In this document: positions 1-11,142 of the stretch, piece by piece
Layout of the letters: each line of letters begins with the position of its first letter
Numbering within the stretch: the first letter of the stretch is position 1
Source of the DNA: Trametes villosa
Lineage: Eukaryota; Basidiomycota; Agaricomycetes; Polyporales; Polyporaceae
Length of the DNA stretch: 64,000 nt
Reading direction: 5' to 3'
NCBI GenBank assembly: GCA_002964805.2
Contig: PUDQ02000014.1
Coordinates: forward strand, 558,001 to 622,000
The notes under the pieces: model-generated
What the model saw: the letters and a program-made list of their open reading frames with translations, nothing else
Told to the model about the DNA's origin: nothing
Database searches by the model: none
Made by a program: the position numbers and the translations under genes

Positions 1-1670
1 TCACGTCGCGTAGGATGCTCGCTGCACTACTTGCATCGGCGCTGGCTTGTACATGCGCTGCTCTAGAAGTATCAACGCTGAGACAAGGAAGGAACGTACC
101 CTGTCGTGGGCCTCTTCGTTGCTCATGGAATGCCGCCGGCTACAACGCTCGAATGCCTAGCTAAAGCAGTTCCAACAAGTCAATGAACGATACTGCAGCA
201 TCTAGGTCGTACCTGGGATGAGTTCTCTCTTTGAGTTTGAGCATTAAATGTCCAACACCCCCGCCGCTTACGCCTGCTAGCTTTGCAGCACTTCTTTCAT
301 CCTCTCTGATTTGCGGCGACGACGGTGACGGCCTCGACAAAGTCGAGCATGTTGTCGACCCCGACCCTCTGTCGAGTGGGATTGTGCCCCCCCCCTCCCT
401 TCCTCTCATTGAGCGGCTCAGAATACACAACTGTTTGAAGACTACGCATCAACCTCTGCGCCAAGGAGAAGGGGAGTACGCATCCGGTGATGAGCAGCTC
501 TCGGGCCATCTGGCGAAGACAACACCTACCGAGTGATGATCCTCCAGCCCGGGTCTGCTCTGGGGCGGCGCGATACAGCCCTTCAACTTTCTCCCTACTA
601 CAACGCTTCTTGCCACGCAGCTCCTGGTGGGAAATAGCTCATGCGCGGCCATGACGGAGTGAACGAGGGCGTTAGGAAATGCGAGGCTGAGCATTCAGGG
701 GGTCGGGTAGAAGTCAGCGAGCAGCTGTAGGTATAAAGTGGAGAGCATGGTAAGCCAGAGGTATTCTTGCGTCCAGTGTATACTGAGAGCCGTAGAGGCC
801 TTCCAGGGGATGCTCGAAGGTGGGGGGACCGTCGTCGCGAGCTGCAAGTCGACGTGCCACAAGATGGCCGGGGCGGGCGGCACGATCACATGACCGCGCT
901 TCTCCCGCTCGCGCTTTGGCGCTCAAGGGAATTCAGACGCGCGGCCCTTTCGTGAGGTTGGATCTGTACCTTCACGAATGTGAGTGTACCATGCATGTTT
1001 CGGTGTGAAGGCTAGCTGAAAATTGTGTCTGCGCCCAGACAGTGCCGGGGGATGATCATGGAAGCGATGAGCCATTGACCCATTGTGCCTTGAGCTGCCG
1101 AGCAGGATGACGCGGCCCTCCGTCTGCTGCAGGTGTGTCTTGTTTGTGCAATGTAGATTCCTGCTGACCGGGAAATTTCATCTAGGCTCCCAGTGCAACG
1201 CCCTCATTGCGGGCTTACACGCGGCAGGATTCTCCAGGTCTCGGATATACGGCAGGCCATATCAGCGCTCGTCGCTCGGCGGCCTTGGTCTCTGTAATTG
1301 GTAGAAGAGCACTCATACCTCCATACCTAATCAGTGATCTGCGCCGAAGGATCAACAACACTGTACGGCATGCAACCGCGCTCAAGCATCCGCCAAGCCG
1401 CGTCTTGCGTATCGCGCAAGCTCTGGATCTCGGGACGATCCCTGTGCGAGTGTCTCTCGCGGCCCATCAACCTCCGCTCTCAGTCGGATGGGCATGGAAC
1501 AAAGTTGCGCGGCCTCCGGCATCCCAAGGAGCTTTCCCATATACTGCGCGGATTGACAGATCGGCACCGTTCTTAGTCAGGAAGCACGACAGCAGCGTCT
1601 GGTAAGTCCGCATGCTACTGTAGTTCCTTGTATTCCAAACCGAATCGTGCTCACGGACTGCGGTGCGCAT
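1..1670. other. Left edge, no firm gene
   Basis: No product could be recognised here. On the minus strand three consecutive short open stretches (about 930-695, 690-530 and 510-300) look somewhat protein-like and could be exons of a gene running off the left edge, but I could not join them with convincing splice sites or match them to a family. The rest, up to the promoter of the esterase at 1737, shows nothing I can support. Confidence 0.3.
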
Positions 1671-1674
1671 ACCG

Positions 1675-1680
1675 TATATA
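1675..1680 (+). promoter_or_regulatory. TATA box of esterase 1
   Basis: A TATATA element lies about 60 nt before the ATG of the first esterase gene. Spacing is compatible with a short 5' leader; transcription start itself is not visible. Confidence 0.5.
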
Positions 1681-1736
1681 ACTCGCACCCAGTGTTTCCT
1701 CGGCGTCCTATCCTTCCTCGCTCAACTAGAATCCCT

Positions 1737-3154
1737 ATGGCACACAACCACCTGGCCACTCCCGACCCCGAGCTCGCGCTCATACTCGCGCAACTTCCGC
1801 CCGCCCCCGAGTCGTTCACGTCTGACCTAGTCGCCGCGAGGCATGGCTACGACGTCGGGTTCACGGAGGCTGTACGCAGCGCTCAGAAGCCGCACCTGCC
1901 TTCAGGTGCGTGACGTGGTGCACACGGAGAACGACTGTTATGCTCACGCCGGAACGTTTATAGAGAGTGCATATACGAAGCGAGACCACAAGGTCGCGGT
2001 CGACGGTGGTGAAATAATCGTCCGCAGCTATGTGCCCACCTCGCAGGAAGAGAACAAGCGCTACCCTCTGCTGTTCTGGACCCATGGCGGCGGTATGTAA
2101 ACCATGCCCCGTATCACGGAGCTCTGGCTGATTAGTGTGTTTCTACAGGATGGATCTTCGGCAACATCGACTCAGACGACTACTACCTAACGATCCTCAG
2201 CGTCGCGCTCCAGATTGTGATTGTGCAAGCTGAGTACCGGTACGCGCATCCCATATGCCATGAATCATTTAAGTTGATCTACCTGCTGAAGGCTCGCGCC
2301 GGAGCATCCCTTCCCGACCGGGCTGAACGACGCGTATGCAGCGCTGCAATGGGTACGTCTTCATAAGAAACCCGCCCCATAGCTCCCTTGACACCCTCCT
2401 AGACAGCGAAGAACGCCCCAGCCCTCAAAGCTGACCCCTCCCTGGGCTTCCTCGTCGGAGGCCAATCCGCCGGCGGAAACCTCGCGGCCGTACTCGCGCA
2501 CCGCGCGAAGGCGGACCCGGCCTTCGCCCAACACCCGCTGACCGGGCAGGTCTTGCAGTACCCGATGACCGTCAACCCAAGCGCAGTCCCAGAGGAGTAC
2601 GACCATACCGCGCGCTCACGAGACAAGGGACGAACTAACATTATTTGCTCAGATACAAGGAGAAGTTTACCGCAAATGGCCAGATGAAGGACGCGAAGAT
2701 GCTACCATCCCGGTTCGTAGACGAGTTCTACCGTACGTATATTGCCCCGCTATGCCTCCCGGCGAGAATAACGTTACTGACGATGCGGCCGTGATCCGGT
2801 AGAACGGCTGCAAGGTCCGCTTAACAACCCGGAAGTCTCGCCGCTCCTCCAGCCATCTTTCGAGGGCCTCCCGCCCGCCTACGTACAGGTCTCCGGCATG
2901 GACCCTCTCCGTGACGACGGGATCCTATATGCGGAGAAACTCAAGGCGGCAGGCGTGGCTACTCGCCTCGACGTGTGAGTACTACTGTCTCACCGGGTCT
3001 GGACGGTGCGCTGATGTTACCGCATGGACAGATACCCAGGAACGACGCACGGGTTCCACCTTACCTTCCCGCATTTGAAGGTCGCGCAGAGGTTGGAGGA
3101 GGAACTGAAGGCGGGGATACGCTGGTTGCTTGCGGGCGCGCCTAGCGAGGCTTA
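1737..3154 (+). CDS. Secreted/cytosolic HSL-type esterase/lipase, copy 1
   Basis: Alpha/beta-hydrolase of the hormone-sensitive-lipase type (alpha/beta-hydrolase fold 3), expected to hydrolyse short-chain carboxylic esters; substrate unknown. The start [13 protein letters not shown] is shared with the two paralogues at 27201 and 30318. After removing about seven introns the protein shows an oxyanion-hole HGGGW motif, the LAPEHPFP segment, the nucleophile elbow GGQSAGG, the acid-residue segment MDPLRDDG and the terminal HGFH histidine. It ends GAPSEA, about 345 residues, usual for the family, with no signal peptide. Differences from its paralogues are GQSAG instead of GESAG at the elbow and HGFHLTFP instead of HGFHHGFP at the catalytic histidine. 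The intron positions match the other copies, so all three descend from one intron-bearing gene. It appears intact. Confidence 0.88.
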
Positions 3155-3880
3155 GGCATGACGCGCACAAGGGACCCATCAAGGCCTTTCCGAACTTACT
3201 GGGATGTGACCGCAATAGAAATGTCGACATGAGAGGAACCTGTTTCTGACATATTCTCGGGAAATATCATGTGTGTTTTATGCAGATGCCTTACTCCAAT
3301 GTCTGTCACTACGTGCACGTATCCGAACTGCCGTGGAATGGCGGAGGTAACGTTGACATGTAGTCTTGACTACGATTCGGCCCTCCACGCCACCCCTGCA
3401 GGCATCTGCAAATATCTACAGTTATACGCACACGTCCGCATGTATACGCGCACGCCATGTGAGTGTATGGCACAGAGTGGACGCACATACGCGTTCATCT
3501 GCGCCTATATGCGAAAATTCCCTCGTCCGCCGCGATATGCGCATATATGCGTCAGTCGGCTTACCAACCCGAATTTTCGTGTATCCGCCACGCATATACG
3601 CGCACTCTCTGCACTCGTACGCGCCGATGTCATACGCAGACTCTAGCAGACCAGTCTCGCGTATGGAAGCGGAGCCATTCACCACGGAGACCTATGTGCG
3701 AGGCTATAGTGGTTTGGCGCGTCTGTGGGTAGACCTTCACAAAACGCCATGTCCTACCACGCTCCCGCCACTCCTTCCCAACCATCACCGCTCCCGCAAC
3801 CCCTCCCTCAGCGCGACGCGTCGACTTATCCCCCGTCCTCCATCACATGAATTTGAGATGTCATTCACTCTGTCCTGTCG
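3155..3880. other. Spacer with alternating pyrimidine-purine repeat
   Basis: Convergent spacer between the 3' end of esterase 1 and the 3' end of the minus-strand carboxypeptidase. About 3420-3640 is full of short TATACGC, ATATGCGC and ATGCGT units, including the perfect palindrome ATATGCGCATAT at 3535-3546 and an imperfect inverted repeat built around CGAAAATTC (3512) and GAATTTTCG (3571). No gene seen. Confidence 0.5.
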
Positions 3881-6152
3881 TCACAGCTCCTCCCTGGCGA
3901 GCCATCGATTGGCGAGCGCCAACGAGCGAACAGGCTGGTCGTAGGGAGCCTACAAAACGCCGTCTGTCAATATGCGGGAACGAAGTGGGAACTCCACTTG
4001 AGGACGTACCAAATGCCCAGCATCCACGATCGTCGCGAATGTCAGGCCTCCTCCACTCCGGGTCAGTCCCGCGGGTTCGCCACCGACGTGCCACTCCCTC
4101 AGTGGCTGCGATCTGAACGCGTCGTTTCCAGTCCACTCCAGACTGAGGGTCATGCGATCGTTTCCGATCTGCATGATCGCGCAAAAGCATCAGCAACGCG
4201 CGCAGTACGACAGGCCATTGAGTGGCACATACCCAGTTGGCCACCCAGTCGTTCGAGCCGACATATATCAGTACGCGGACGCCCCGCTGAAGGAGAGCCG
4301 CAAGGTAGTAGTCCGCGCGGTAGCTGAAGAGGTCGAGGCCGTTGATGAACGCGATATTGATGTCCCACGAAGTGAGGCTGAAGTTTCCACGCCGCGCCGG
4401 GTCGACGCCGATCGCGTCCTGGACGTCTGCGCGGCTCAGGTATCTCTCGATATACCTATGAGCATGTCAGACGAGATGCTGTTCGGAGGTGTTCACGAAC
4501 AGGGTACGCCTCACTTAGTGTCTGGATAGCACTCGTCTTGGGACATGCCGGTGCTAAGCAGGAAATTATCGTCCATGAGCCGATTTTCTACAACATCCTT
4601 GTCGAAGACACAACGTACCATGGCCGCGCGCGGTCATACGGGTTGCGGGTTGGGTTGTCGCCTTCATGGATGTCAGCGAAGTCTGTCGACATAGATTTTT
4701 AAGGTCTCCCGCCGCATGCTTACCCACGTACACGTCTCCAAGTTGCCAGCAGAACGCCGATGCTTCGGCACAATCGATCTTGTCAAACCGGTCCAGGCAA
4801 GATTCCTGCATGCGCTTCTCGCACCGTGGGACCTGCGATACGCGCGTCAGTCATGCCCGTGTCATAGGCTGGAAGGAGAGTAGACCGCGACCCACGAGTT
4901 GCTTTAGGCGAACACAGGTTCTAGGAGTATATGATGTTAGTAACCGGAGAGATTACGAGGACGCGGGAGGACTTACGCAATGTCGTCGACGGGAGGGAAG
5001 ATGGGGTCCGCACAGCGAGCCTCGTACCAAGACGAGATCAGGCTAGCCCACTCCGTCGCACCATTCCCTATCCATCATAACCGCACGTATAATCAGTTTG
5101 AGAACGATTGCGAGAGACTCGCAGGAGACACACCAATCATGACAGACGAGAGGTTGACGGGAGTCATCCCCTGTTCGACCAGCAAAGCATTCTGGTCGTA
5201 TATCGCAGATGCGTATACAGGTAGGTAACGTCCCTGAAGATTCCTCGTCAGCGCCTACGCACTAGGTTTGTGCGTGAACGTTGAACGTTGAACCCTTACC
5301 GCGTAGGACTCTCCGGCTAAATGAAACGGTCTTCCTTTGAAATTGGTGAAGTTTTCGAAGAAGATGGCGACGAAGGCTGCGATATCCTTGGACGCATCGA
5401 TGGTGTTGTCCTGAGATCCACGCTCGTTAGCATCGGGTAGCAATAATCCCGCACAAAAGCGCACTAGGACGTGATACTGACCACGCTCTCGCCATATTCC
5501 GCATACGAGAAACCGACGCCAACGGGTTGGTCAATGAAGAACACATTTGCGTGCTCGTTCCAAGAGTACTTGAAGGGCTCGGTAGCATTCGGGCCAGTGA
5601 CTCTGCATGGTCCTAGAGTGCGTCTTGAATATGGTAAGCTTGTATTTCCCAGAGGTACCCCTACCCAGTTCCATGAAGAGGCCATATGCGGATGAGGATC
5701 CTGGACCGCCGTTGGTCCAGAACATCACATCGTCGGTGTCCGGATCCCGCCGGCTTTCGAAGAAGTAGAAGAACAGATGACGAGCTTCGACATCAATATA
5801 ACCTGTGTATGCCCTGGAAGAGCATATGGTTAGTTTCAGCGGAATGGCGGAAAAAGGTGCTCTCTAACCTAACGGACTCGTCGCAGAAATCCGACTGCTT
5901 GATGCGAACACTGTGGCGAGGAAACGCGGGATGGGCGAGTGTTGTAAACTCGAACACAGACACTGCGTCGAGGTCCCCTATTGGTGTAAACAGGCCCGCG
6001 TCGTACGTCGCGTAAGGGGTCGTAGGTACTGTATGAGACTCCGGGAAAACGAGCCTCGAGGACAAGGACTCCTGTTGTAGTATCCCTGGCACCGCTCCGG
6101 AAACGCCTACAGCCGAGGCGATTCCGAGGACGGCTGACAGAGTACGAGCCAT
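3881..6152 (-). CDS. Secreted serine carboxypeptidase (S10), copy A
   Basis: Serine carboxypeptidase of peptidase family S10, removing C-terminal residues from peptides outside the cell. The start [13 protein letters not shown] opens a hydrophobic signal peptide. Spliced by eye (about 12 short introns) it gives, in order, an N-terminal segment with [12 protein letters not shown] and FCDESVR, the NGGPGSSS oxyanion loop, [16 protein letters not shown], the nucleophile elbow GESYAGRYLP split by an intron, Cys-rich VPRCEKR/SCLDRF, the catalytic Asp in YVGSNDW and the catalytic His in DAGHLAPYDQP, ending WLAREEL. About 520 residues, normal for S10. All three catalytic residues and every junction I tested are open, so it should be functional. 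It is nearest to copy C at 21461 (shared [19 protein letters not shown]). The 5' end faces the divergent oxygenase gene at 7401. Confidence 0.9.
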
Positions 6153-7306
6153 GACAGACAGGACGTTGCGGTGCTAAGCTTCAAACCTCACGAGCACTTC
6201 TGTCAGTGAATGGGTTCGCGCATGCTGCGGCTGCGGCTGCGCCGTAGTACCTGGTGGTTGGACCTCTTGGCTCGGACTCGGCCCGCAGCCTGCAGCCGTG
6301 ATAGTGTGAAAACACTAGTTTCTCAGTGCTATGGGCTGCTGAGCTCGAGATATATGTCAGCCAGAAGGATGACCCGCTCCTGCAGGAGCATACGCACCTG
6401 AGCAGGCAGTCCTAGGCTCTTAACTACACACAACGCCGTAACGACGTTGCAGTTGCAGCTCAAGAGGGCTCAAGAGACGCTCAGTGACCAGTCACCATCG
6501 CGACGTGGCGCTCACAGAACCCTAACCCTCGCCTTCCAGTAACAGGTTTTCTGGCAGTATCGCAGCTGTCTTTCTTACCGCGACGACAAGGAAGCTTACG
6601 AGGGTAGACACCTCTCAGGAGACCAAGTATGTCAGGTACGCGACCATTTCACAAGATTCAGAGGCTGAGAGTGACAAACATCGCAGGCGTGCATACTACA
6701 TAGGTCTCGATGTCCCCGCAGGTTAGCTATTGACAGGAGGCTGGTCGCTCGTTCCTCCACACGCGACTTACCGTGCCTCAAGCTTCAAGGTCCGGAATGC
6801 ACTTATCTATGATAGATACATATGGCTGAGGTAATGACAGAACTTATAACCCCTGTCACCGCGTTCTGACTATAGCAAGGGCGACGCTACTCGCTGACAT
6901 TCACTGCCGAGTGGCCTACACAACGACCGGCCCTCGTACCGCATGTCGCGTCAATCTTGGGCTCTATGCTGCTTAATCCTACTGCGGGTGGTCGTATCCT
7001 GGTGCTCGGGCTACCGCACGCAGTAGTTACCGCCCGCCTCGGGATCTGCGGACAACTGCGTAGTGCGCTTCTATCTTCAAATCTATTGACGTTTCCCTAC
7101 GCAGCAGGTCCTATGAGGTGTTCTATCTTCCCGGGCTACAATTGGCGCAGGCGAGATTCTATAGTATGCCGGGATTCTTAGAGGTCACAAGGTATCACCG
7201 ATCACAGCAGGCGAAGCTGCGTCAAGTTCATCTGCGTCTATCTGAGGCCTACGCCAGGACGCGAACCGGCAGCTGAGCACAAGGGCATGGTTCACGACAC
7301 GCCACG
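6153..7306. other. Divergent intergenic region
   Basis: About 1.15 kb between the 5' ends of the minus-strand carboxypeptidase A and the plus-strand oxygenase. Only short overlapping reading frames without recognisable motifs are present; it presumably carries both promoters. Confidence 0.4.
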
Positions 7307-7314
7307 TATATATA
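7307..7314 (+). promoter_or_regulatory. TATA box of the PhyH-like gene
   Basis: TATATATA, about 90 nt before the ATG at 7401, with no competing upstream ATG in good context. Confidence 0.55.
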
Positions 7315-7400
7315 CCAAGCCGTGCGTTGCATTGCTACAGAACTCATAGCTCGTCTACGGTGCCCGGCCAGTACATTCAGTTCCTGCGACTTCGACGATC

Positions 7401-8629
7401 ATGAAGGAATACAAGCACCTTACTGGTGAGTACCGCGTCTATCGCTTCAATGCTCTTCCATCCCTTCCGATGTGCTGGAAGTTCGAAGATGGCGAGCCTT
7501 CCAGCACATCGGAGGTTTGTTAGGAGGGACAGTGACTCTGCCTCGGACACCACAGAGCATCGAGTGCTAACGAAACAACTTGGCAGAGGATCAGATCAAG
7601 TTTTTCATGGAGAACGGGTACCTCGTCGTGAAACAAGGATTCTCGCGCGAGAAGGCCGAAGAGGTCACGCGCGACCTTTGGGTCCGCCTCGGGCTCGACC
7701 CAAACGACCAGGAGACCTGGCCTCGCGACCGTGCGCGTATCCACATGCCGCCTCACATGCACGAGCCCGTCGCCACCTTCGCGCCCAATGTCTGTACCTC
7801 CATTCCATGCGGATTTCTCCCAGTCTAAACGGGCCCTTGATAGGTGTGGGAAATCATGTCTGAAATCCTCGGCGGAGAAGAGCGTATCGACGCAGAGAAG
7901 AGCGCGTGGACGGACTCCTTCATCGTCAACCTCGGCTCGCCCGAGATCGCCGCCGCCCCGCCGCCGGACCCGCGCACGTTTGACAACTGGCACGTCGACG
8001 GCGACTTCTTCGTGCACTTCCTCGACTCGCCCGAGCAGGCGCTCCTCGTCGTCCCCGTCTTCTCGGACATCGCCCCGGGCGGCGGCGCGACGTACATCGC
8101 GCCCGAGGGCATCGCGCCCGCCGCGCGCTACCTCGCCGCGCACCCCGAGGGCGTGTACAGCGGCGACTTCGCGTTCTGGCCCGCGACTAGCGCCGCGCGC
8201 GAGCCCGCGGAGGACCCGGCGTACTACGCGCACGCCGCGAGGGCGCGCGAGTGCTCGCGGTTCGTGGAGCTGACGGCGGAGGTGGGAGATGTCGTGCTGA
8301 TGCACCCGCTTATGCTGCACTCGGCGTCGCCGAACCGCCTGCGCGTGCCGCGCGTCATCACAAACCCGAAGGTCGAGCTCCGGGCGCCGTTCGAGTTCGC
8401 GCGCGCGGACCCGTCGGAGTATAGTCTCGTCGAACTGAAGACGCTGCGGGCGCTGGGAGTGGACCGGTTCGAGTTCCGGCGCACGGGCGAGCGCAGGATG
8501 GTCGTACCCGAGCGTGTGCATCGGGAGGCGGCGATGGTTGCGGAGGAGAAACGCAGACTGGAGGAGGCGATGGCGCGCGACCGGGCGGGCGCGCAGATCA
8601 ACGAAGCGAGGCCGATTGTGGTGGCCTGA
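7401..8629 (+). CDS. Phytanoyl-CoA dioxygenase-like Fe(II)/2-oxoglutarate oxygenase
   Basis: Predicted non-haem Fe(II)/2-oxoglutarate-dependent oxygenase of the PhyH superfamily; the substrate cannot be told. Three exons: a 25-nt first exon (7401-7425), a 161-nt first intron holding a perfect hairpin (7466-7513), a second exon from 7587 starting EDQIKFFMENGYLVV, and a large third exon from about 7844. The iron site is visible as NWHVDGDFF (His and Asp of HxD) and the distal His in MHPLMLHSASPNR, followed by an Arg (RVPRVI) suited to 2-oxoglutarate binding. Length about 345 residues, with a charged C-terminal helix (VAEEKRRLEEAM). No signal or transmembrane segment, so probably cytosolic. The third exon is much more GC-rich than exon two, which keeps a long antisense frame open by chance. 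Confidence 0.85.
7466..7513 (+). repeat. Perfect 16-bp inverted repeat inside intron 1
   Basis: The arms TCCGATGTGCTGGAAG (7466-7481) and CTTCCAGCACATCGGA (7498-7513) are exact reverse complements separated by a 16-nt loop containing TTCGAA. The whole structure lies between the donor at 7426 and acceptor at 7586 of the oxygenase gene, so it would fold in the pre-mRNA. Confidence 0.85.
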
Positions 8630-8988
8630 TGTCTGCAAGCCCGACCGAAGGTGAGGACGAGATGCATGGCGGCGTGCGCGTGTACGATAGAGCGGTTTGT
8701 TTCGGATCGAATAGTATGCACTATAGTATGTATGCTCAGCGTGACGGGTGTTTGCAAGACCTGCTCCCTGCCTGGCCCTTGAACAGGGGTGGATGCACCT
8801 CAGAGCTGCTCCCAAAGCGCCCTACAAACCTTGTGCTATAGTTCACATGGACCCACATACCGTTCACCAACAGAAGCTGTATCGGAACAAGTTGCGCTGG
8901 GGCCACCGGGGATAGGAGATGGCCAGTCGCCATGCGGTAGGGCACAGTGTACATACGAAGGCATCTCATGACCCACGTCATCATCTGC

Positions 8989-10195
8989 TCACGATAGGGC
9001 CCAGCGGTACAAGTCCAATGCAATCTCGGGCCTATCCCAATGAACCTGCGAAGCACGATCTTAGCAAGCTGCCTCGCACATATAGTAGAAAATCCCACAA
9101 AGTGATTGACGCCCTCGACGGTCTTGAAGTCGATGAACCCGCCCCCGCGAGCCTTATCGTCGTCCTCCATGGCCCAAAACGCCGGGATCATATGCGCGCT
9201 CGTCGCATCGCCCATGAACGTCCGTATCTTCATCCTCGGCAACAACGCCCTCACCCCCTTGTCGAAACACGCCTTTTTGTAACTCGCGCCGATCGCCGCG
9301 GCGGAGAATATCATGAACACCATGTCCGAGCCCTCTCCGGGCGGCGTGTGCACGATTCGCGCTTGGTCCGCGGCGGACATGGTGAAGATGGAGGGCACAT
9401 GCGCGGTGGTGGGGACGACGTAGGAGAGCGCGTCGAGCGAGCGCGAGGCGAGGTCGTCGTGCGCGAAGTAGGAGGTGATCCACTGCGTGAAGAGCGGGCC
9501 GCGCGTCTCGGCGGGGATGCTTTGGTCGATCTGGGGAGACCAGATCTTGGGCGGGAGGGGGGAGCCGATGGCCACTGTGGGGGGCTCTGTGACGTATGAT
9601 CAGGTTGGGTGGGTGAGAGGGAGAGTATGGCGAGTGCGTACCCTGCAGTATCAGTGCGCGCATACCAGCGGACCAGCGAGTCTGAGCGTCGGACGGAAGG
9701 GCGTCCACGTTCGCCACCGCGGACAGAGCGATCGCGTTGCCGAGGGACCATCCCAGCAGCGCGAATCCTCCGGTTTTGCCGTCCGCGGAGATGGGTGGCA
9801 CGTTGTGGCGCTCGACGAAATGGTTTATGAAAGTCGCGACTTCGACGCCGCGGGCCTTGAGGAACGCGGCTTTCTGCTCGTCGCTTCCGGATGCGAGAAC
9901 GGCCGAGTCCTCTGGCGCGAGTGGCGTCGAGCTGGGATAGTCGCGGCGATTCATGGAGACGAAACGTATGTTGGAGCTGGGCGCGAGGGCCATGACCTTG
10001 TCGAAGATAGCTAGTGGGATACGTGAGTGTGAGGTTCACGTTTTACGATGCAGCAGGTGTGGCGTCACTTACGACTAGTGAAGACTGTCCCATGTAAGGC
10101 GAAGATGGTCATATACCCGTCATCGCCCGATGCGGGCACCCCGCTGTCGATGTACGACAGCTTCGTCCCATTCTCGTCGACGGTAATATCCTGCA
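8989..10195 (-). CDS. Alpha/beta-hydrolase family protein
   Basis: Single-domain alpha/beta hydrolase without further specificity. The start MQDITVDENGTKLSYID gives the usual beta-strand opening, then ALHGTVFTS with the HG oxyanion motif. Intron 1 (donor GTAAGT near 10072) joins to SPIFDKVMALAPSSNIRFV. The nucleophile elbow is LLGWSLGN. Intron 2 (about 9587-9644) joins LILQ to EPPTVAIGSP. The last intron (donor GTGGGA, near 9090) joins VEGVNHF to VHWDRPEIALDLYRW, putting the catalytic His in the conserved NHFVHWDRPE context. About 340 residues, complete. Without the last intron the frame continues into an unrelated long tail, so that splice decides the true C-terminus. No signal peptide. It is not close to the three HSL esterases nearby. 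Confidence 0.82.
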
Positions 10196-11142
10196 TTTCT
10201 GGGCGCTGATGAAGACAGCCGCGGGGGTTATGTGGAGGGCGTTGGAAATGTTCGGATGGTTCTTATACGCCTCCTGGCGACGAGCGTCATCTGTTGTGGG
10301 CTGCATCCGAAACCGAACCAGCAAGAAGCTCGTTGCCCTTGATGATCGATGCCGGGCGCTGTTAATAGAAGTGTCGGCGTCACGCCGCTCGCACGCCGAA
10401 GACAGAGGGAAGAGTCAAGACCGGACAGCCCCTGCAAGTAGTGTCCAAATTCGTGCGCAGCAGGCGAGCTCAGGGATACTGCAGACGGCCCCGAGACCGG
10501 CTGGAGTTCACTGTGCGCTGGCGCACCGACGTAGACCACCCTGCGCCTGAGGAGTCCCAGGTCAGTAGCCGCTTGCGCCCCGACGGAAACCCGGTGTACG
10601 CCGCCGTTTGGGCCATCAGCGGCGCAACAGGGCGTGCCGGAGGACCTGGAGAATTTTCGAATACCCTTCGTGTTGTTTCCTTGACAGGGGCATAGACGTG
10701 TTGGGCCGCGCGTCGTATGTGGCACGTTGTTCCGCACCTACATTCTGGCTTGCGGGCACCATAGCTACTAAGGAGCGCTGCTCGGCACCTGCTCGGTGTT
10801 CCTCGAGGCGAGTACTCGACTCGCCACGAATAACGCATATGACCTGACCTGCGATGCAAAAGTCAGCTTCGGCCAGCCCGGAGGTTGCGATGTGATTATC
10901 AGACCTATCTCAGGTTCGCGAGAACCCCAAACCTGCAACGTCGCCCACATACCGCCCTGACAAGTGTACTTGCTGCCCGCACGTCAGATAGGCACTGTCC
11001 AAGCTCATACTAATAGTCCAACACAACAACATTGCAAAAGTCCATGTAAGGCGTGATAACAAGCCCGAGAGTCCAGTGATCGGGCGTCACAAGCGGAGAT
11101 TCGCCAGTGAGCACTGAGGAGGCGAGGGAGACGCGAGAGCGC
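10196..11142. other. Spacer without recognisable gene
   Basis: Between the start of the alpha/beta hydrolase and the 3' end of the sedolisin. Open frames on both strands are shadow-like, with Arg/Pro/Ser-rich composition and no motif or credible splice pattern. Confidence 0.4.

Noticed and set aside
7520..8815. 431-codon open frame on the minus strand opposite the oxygenase gene
   Set aside because: Arg/His-rich shadow of a GC-rich exon; the plus strand has the catalytic motifs and consistent introns.
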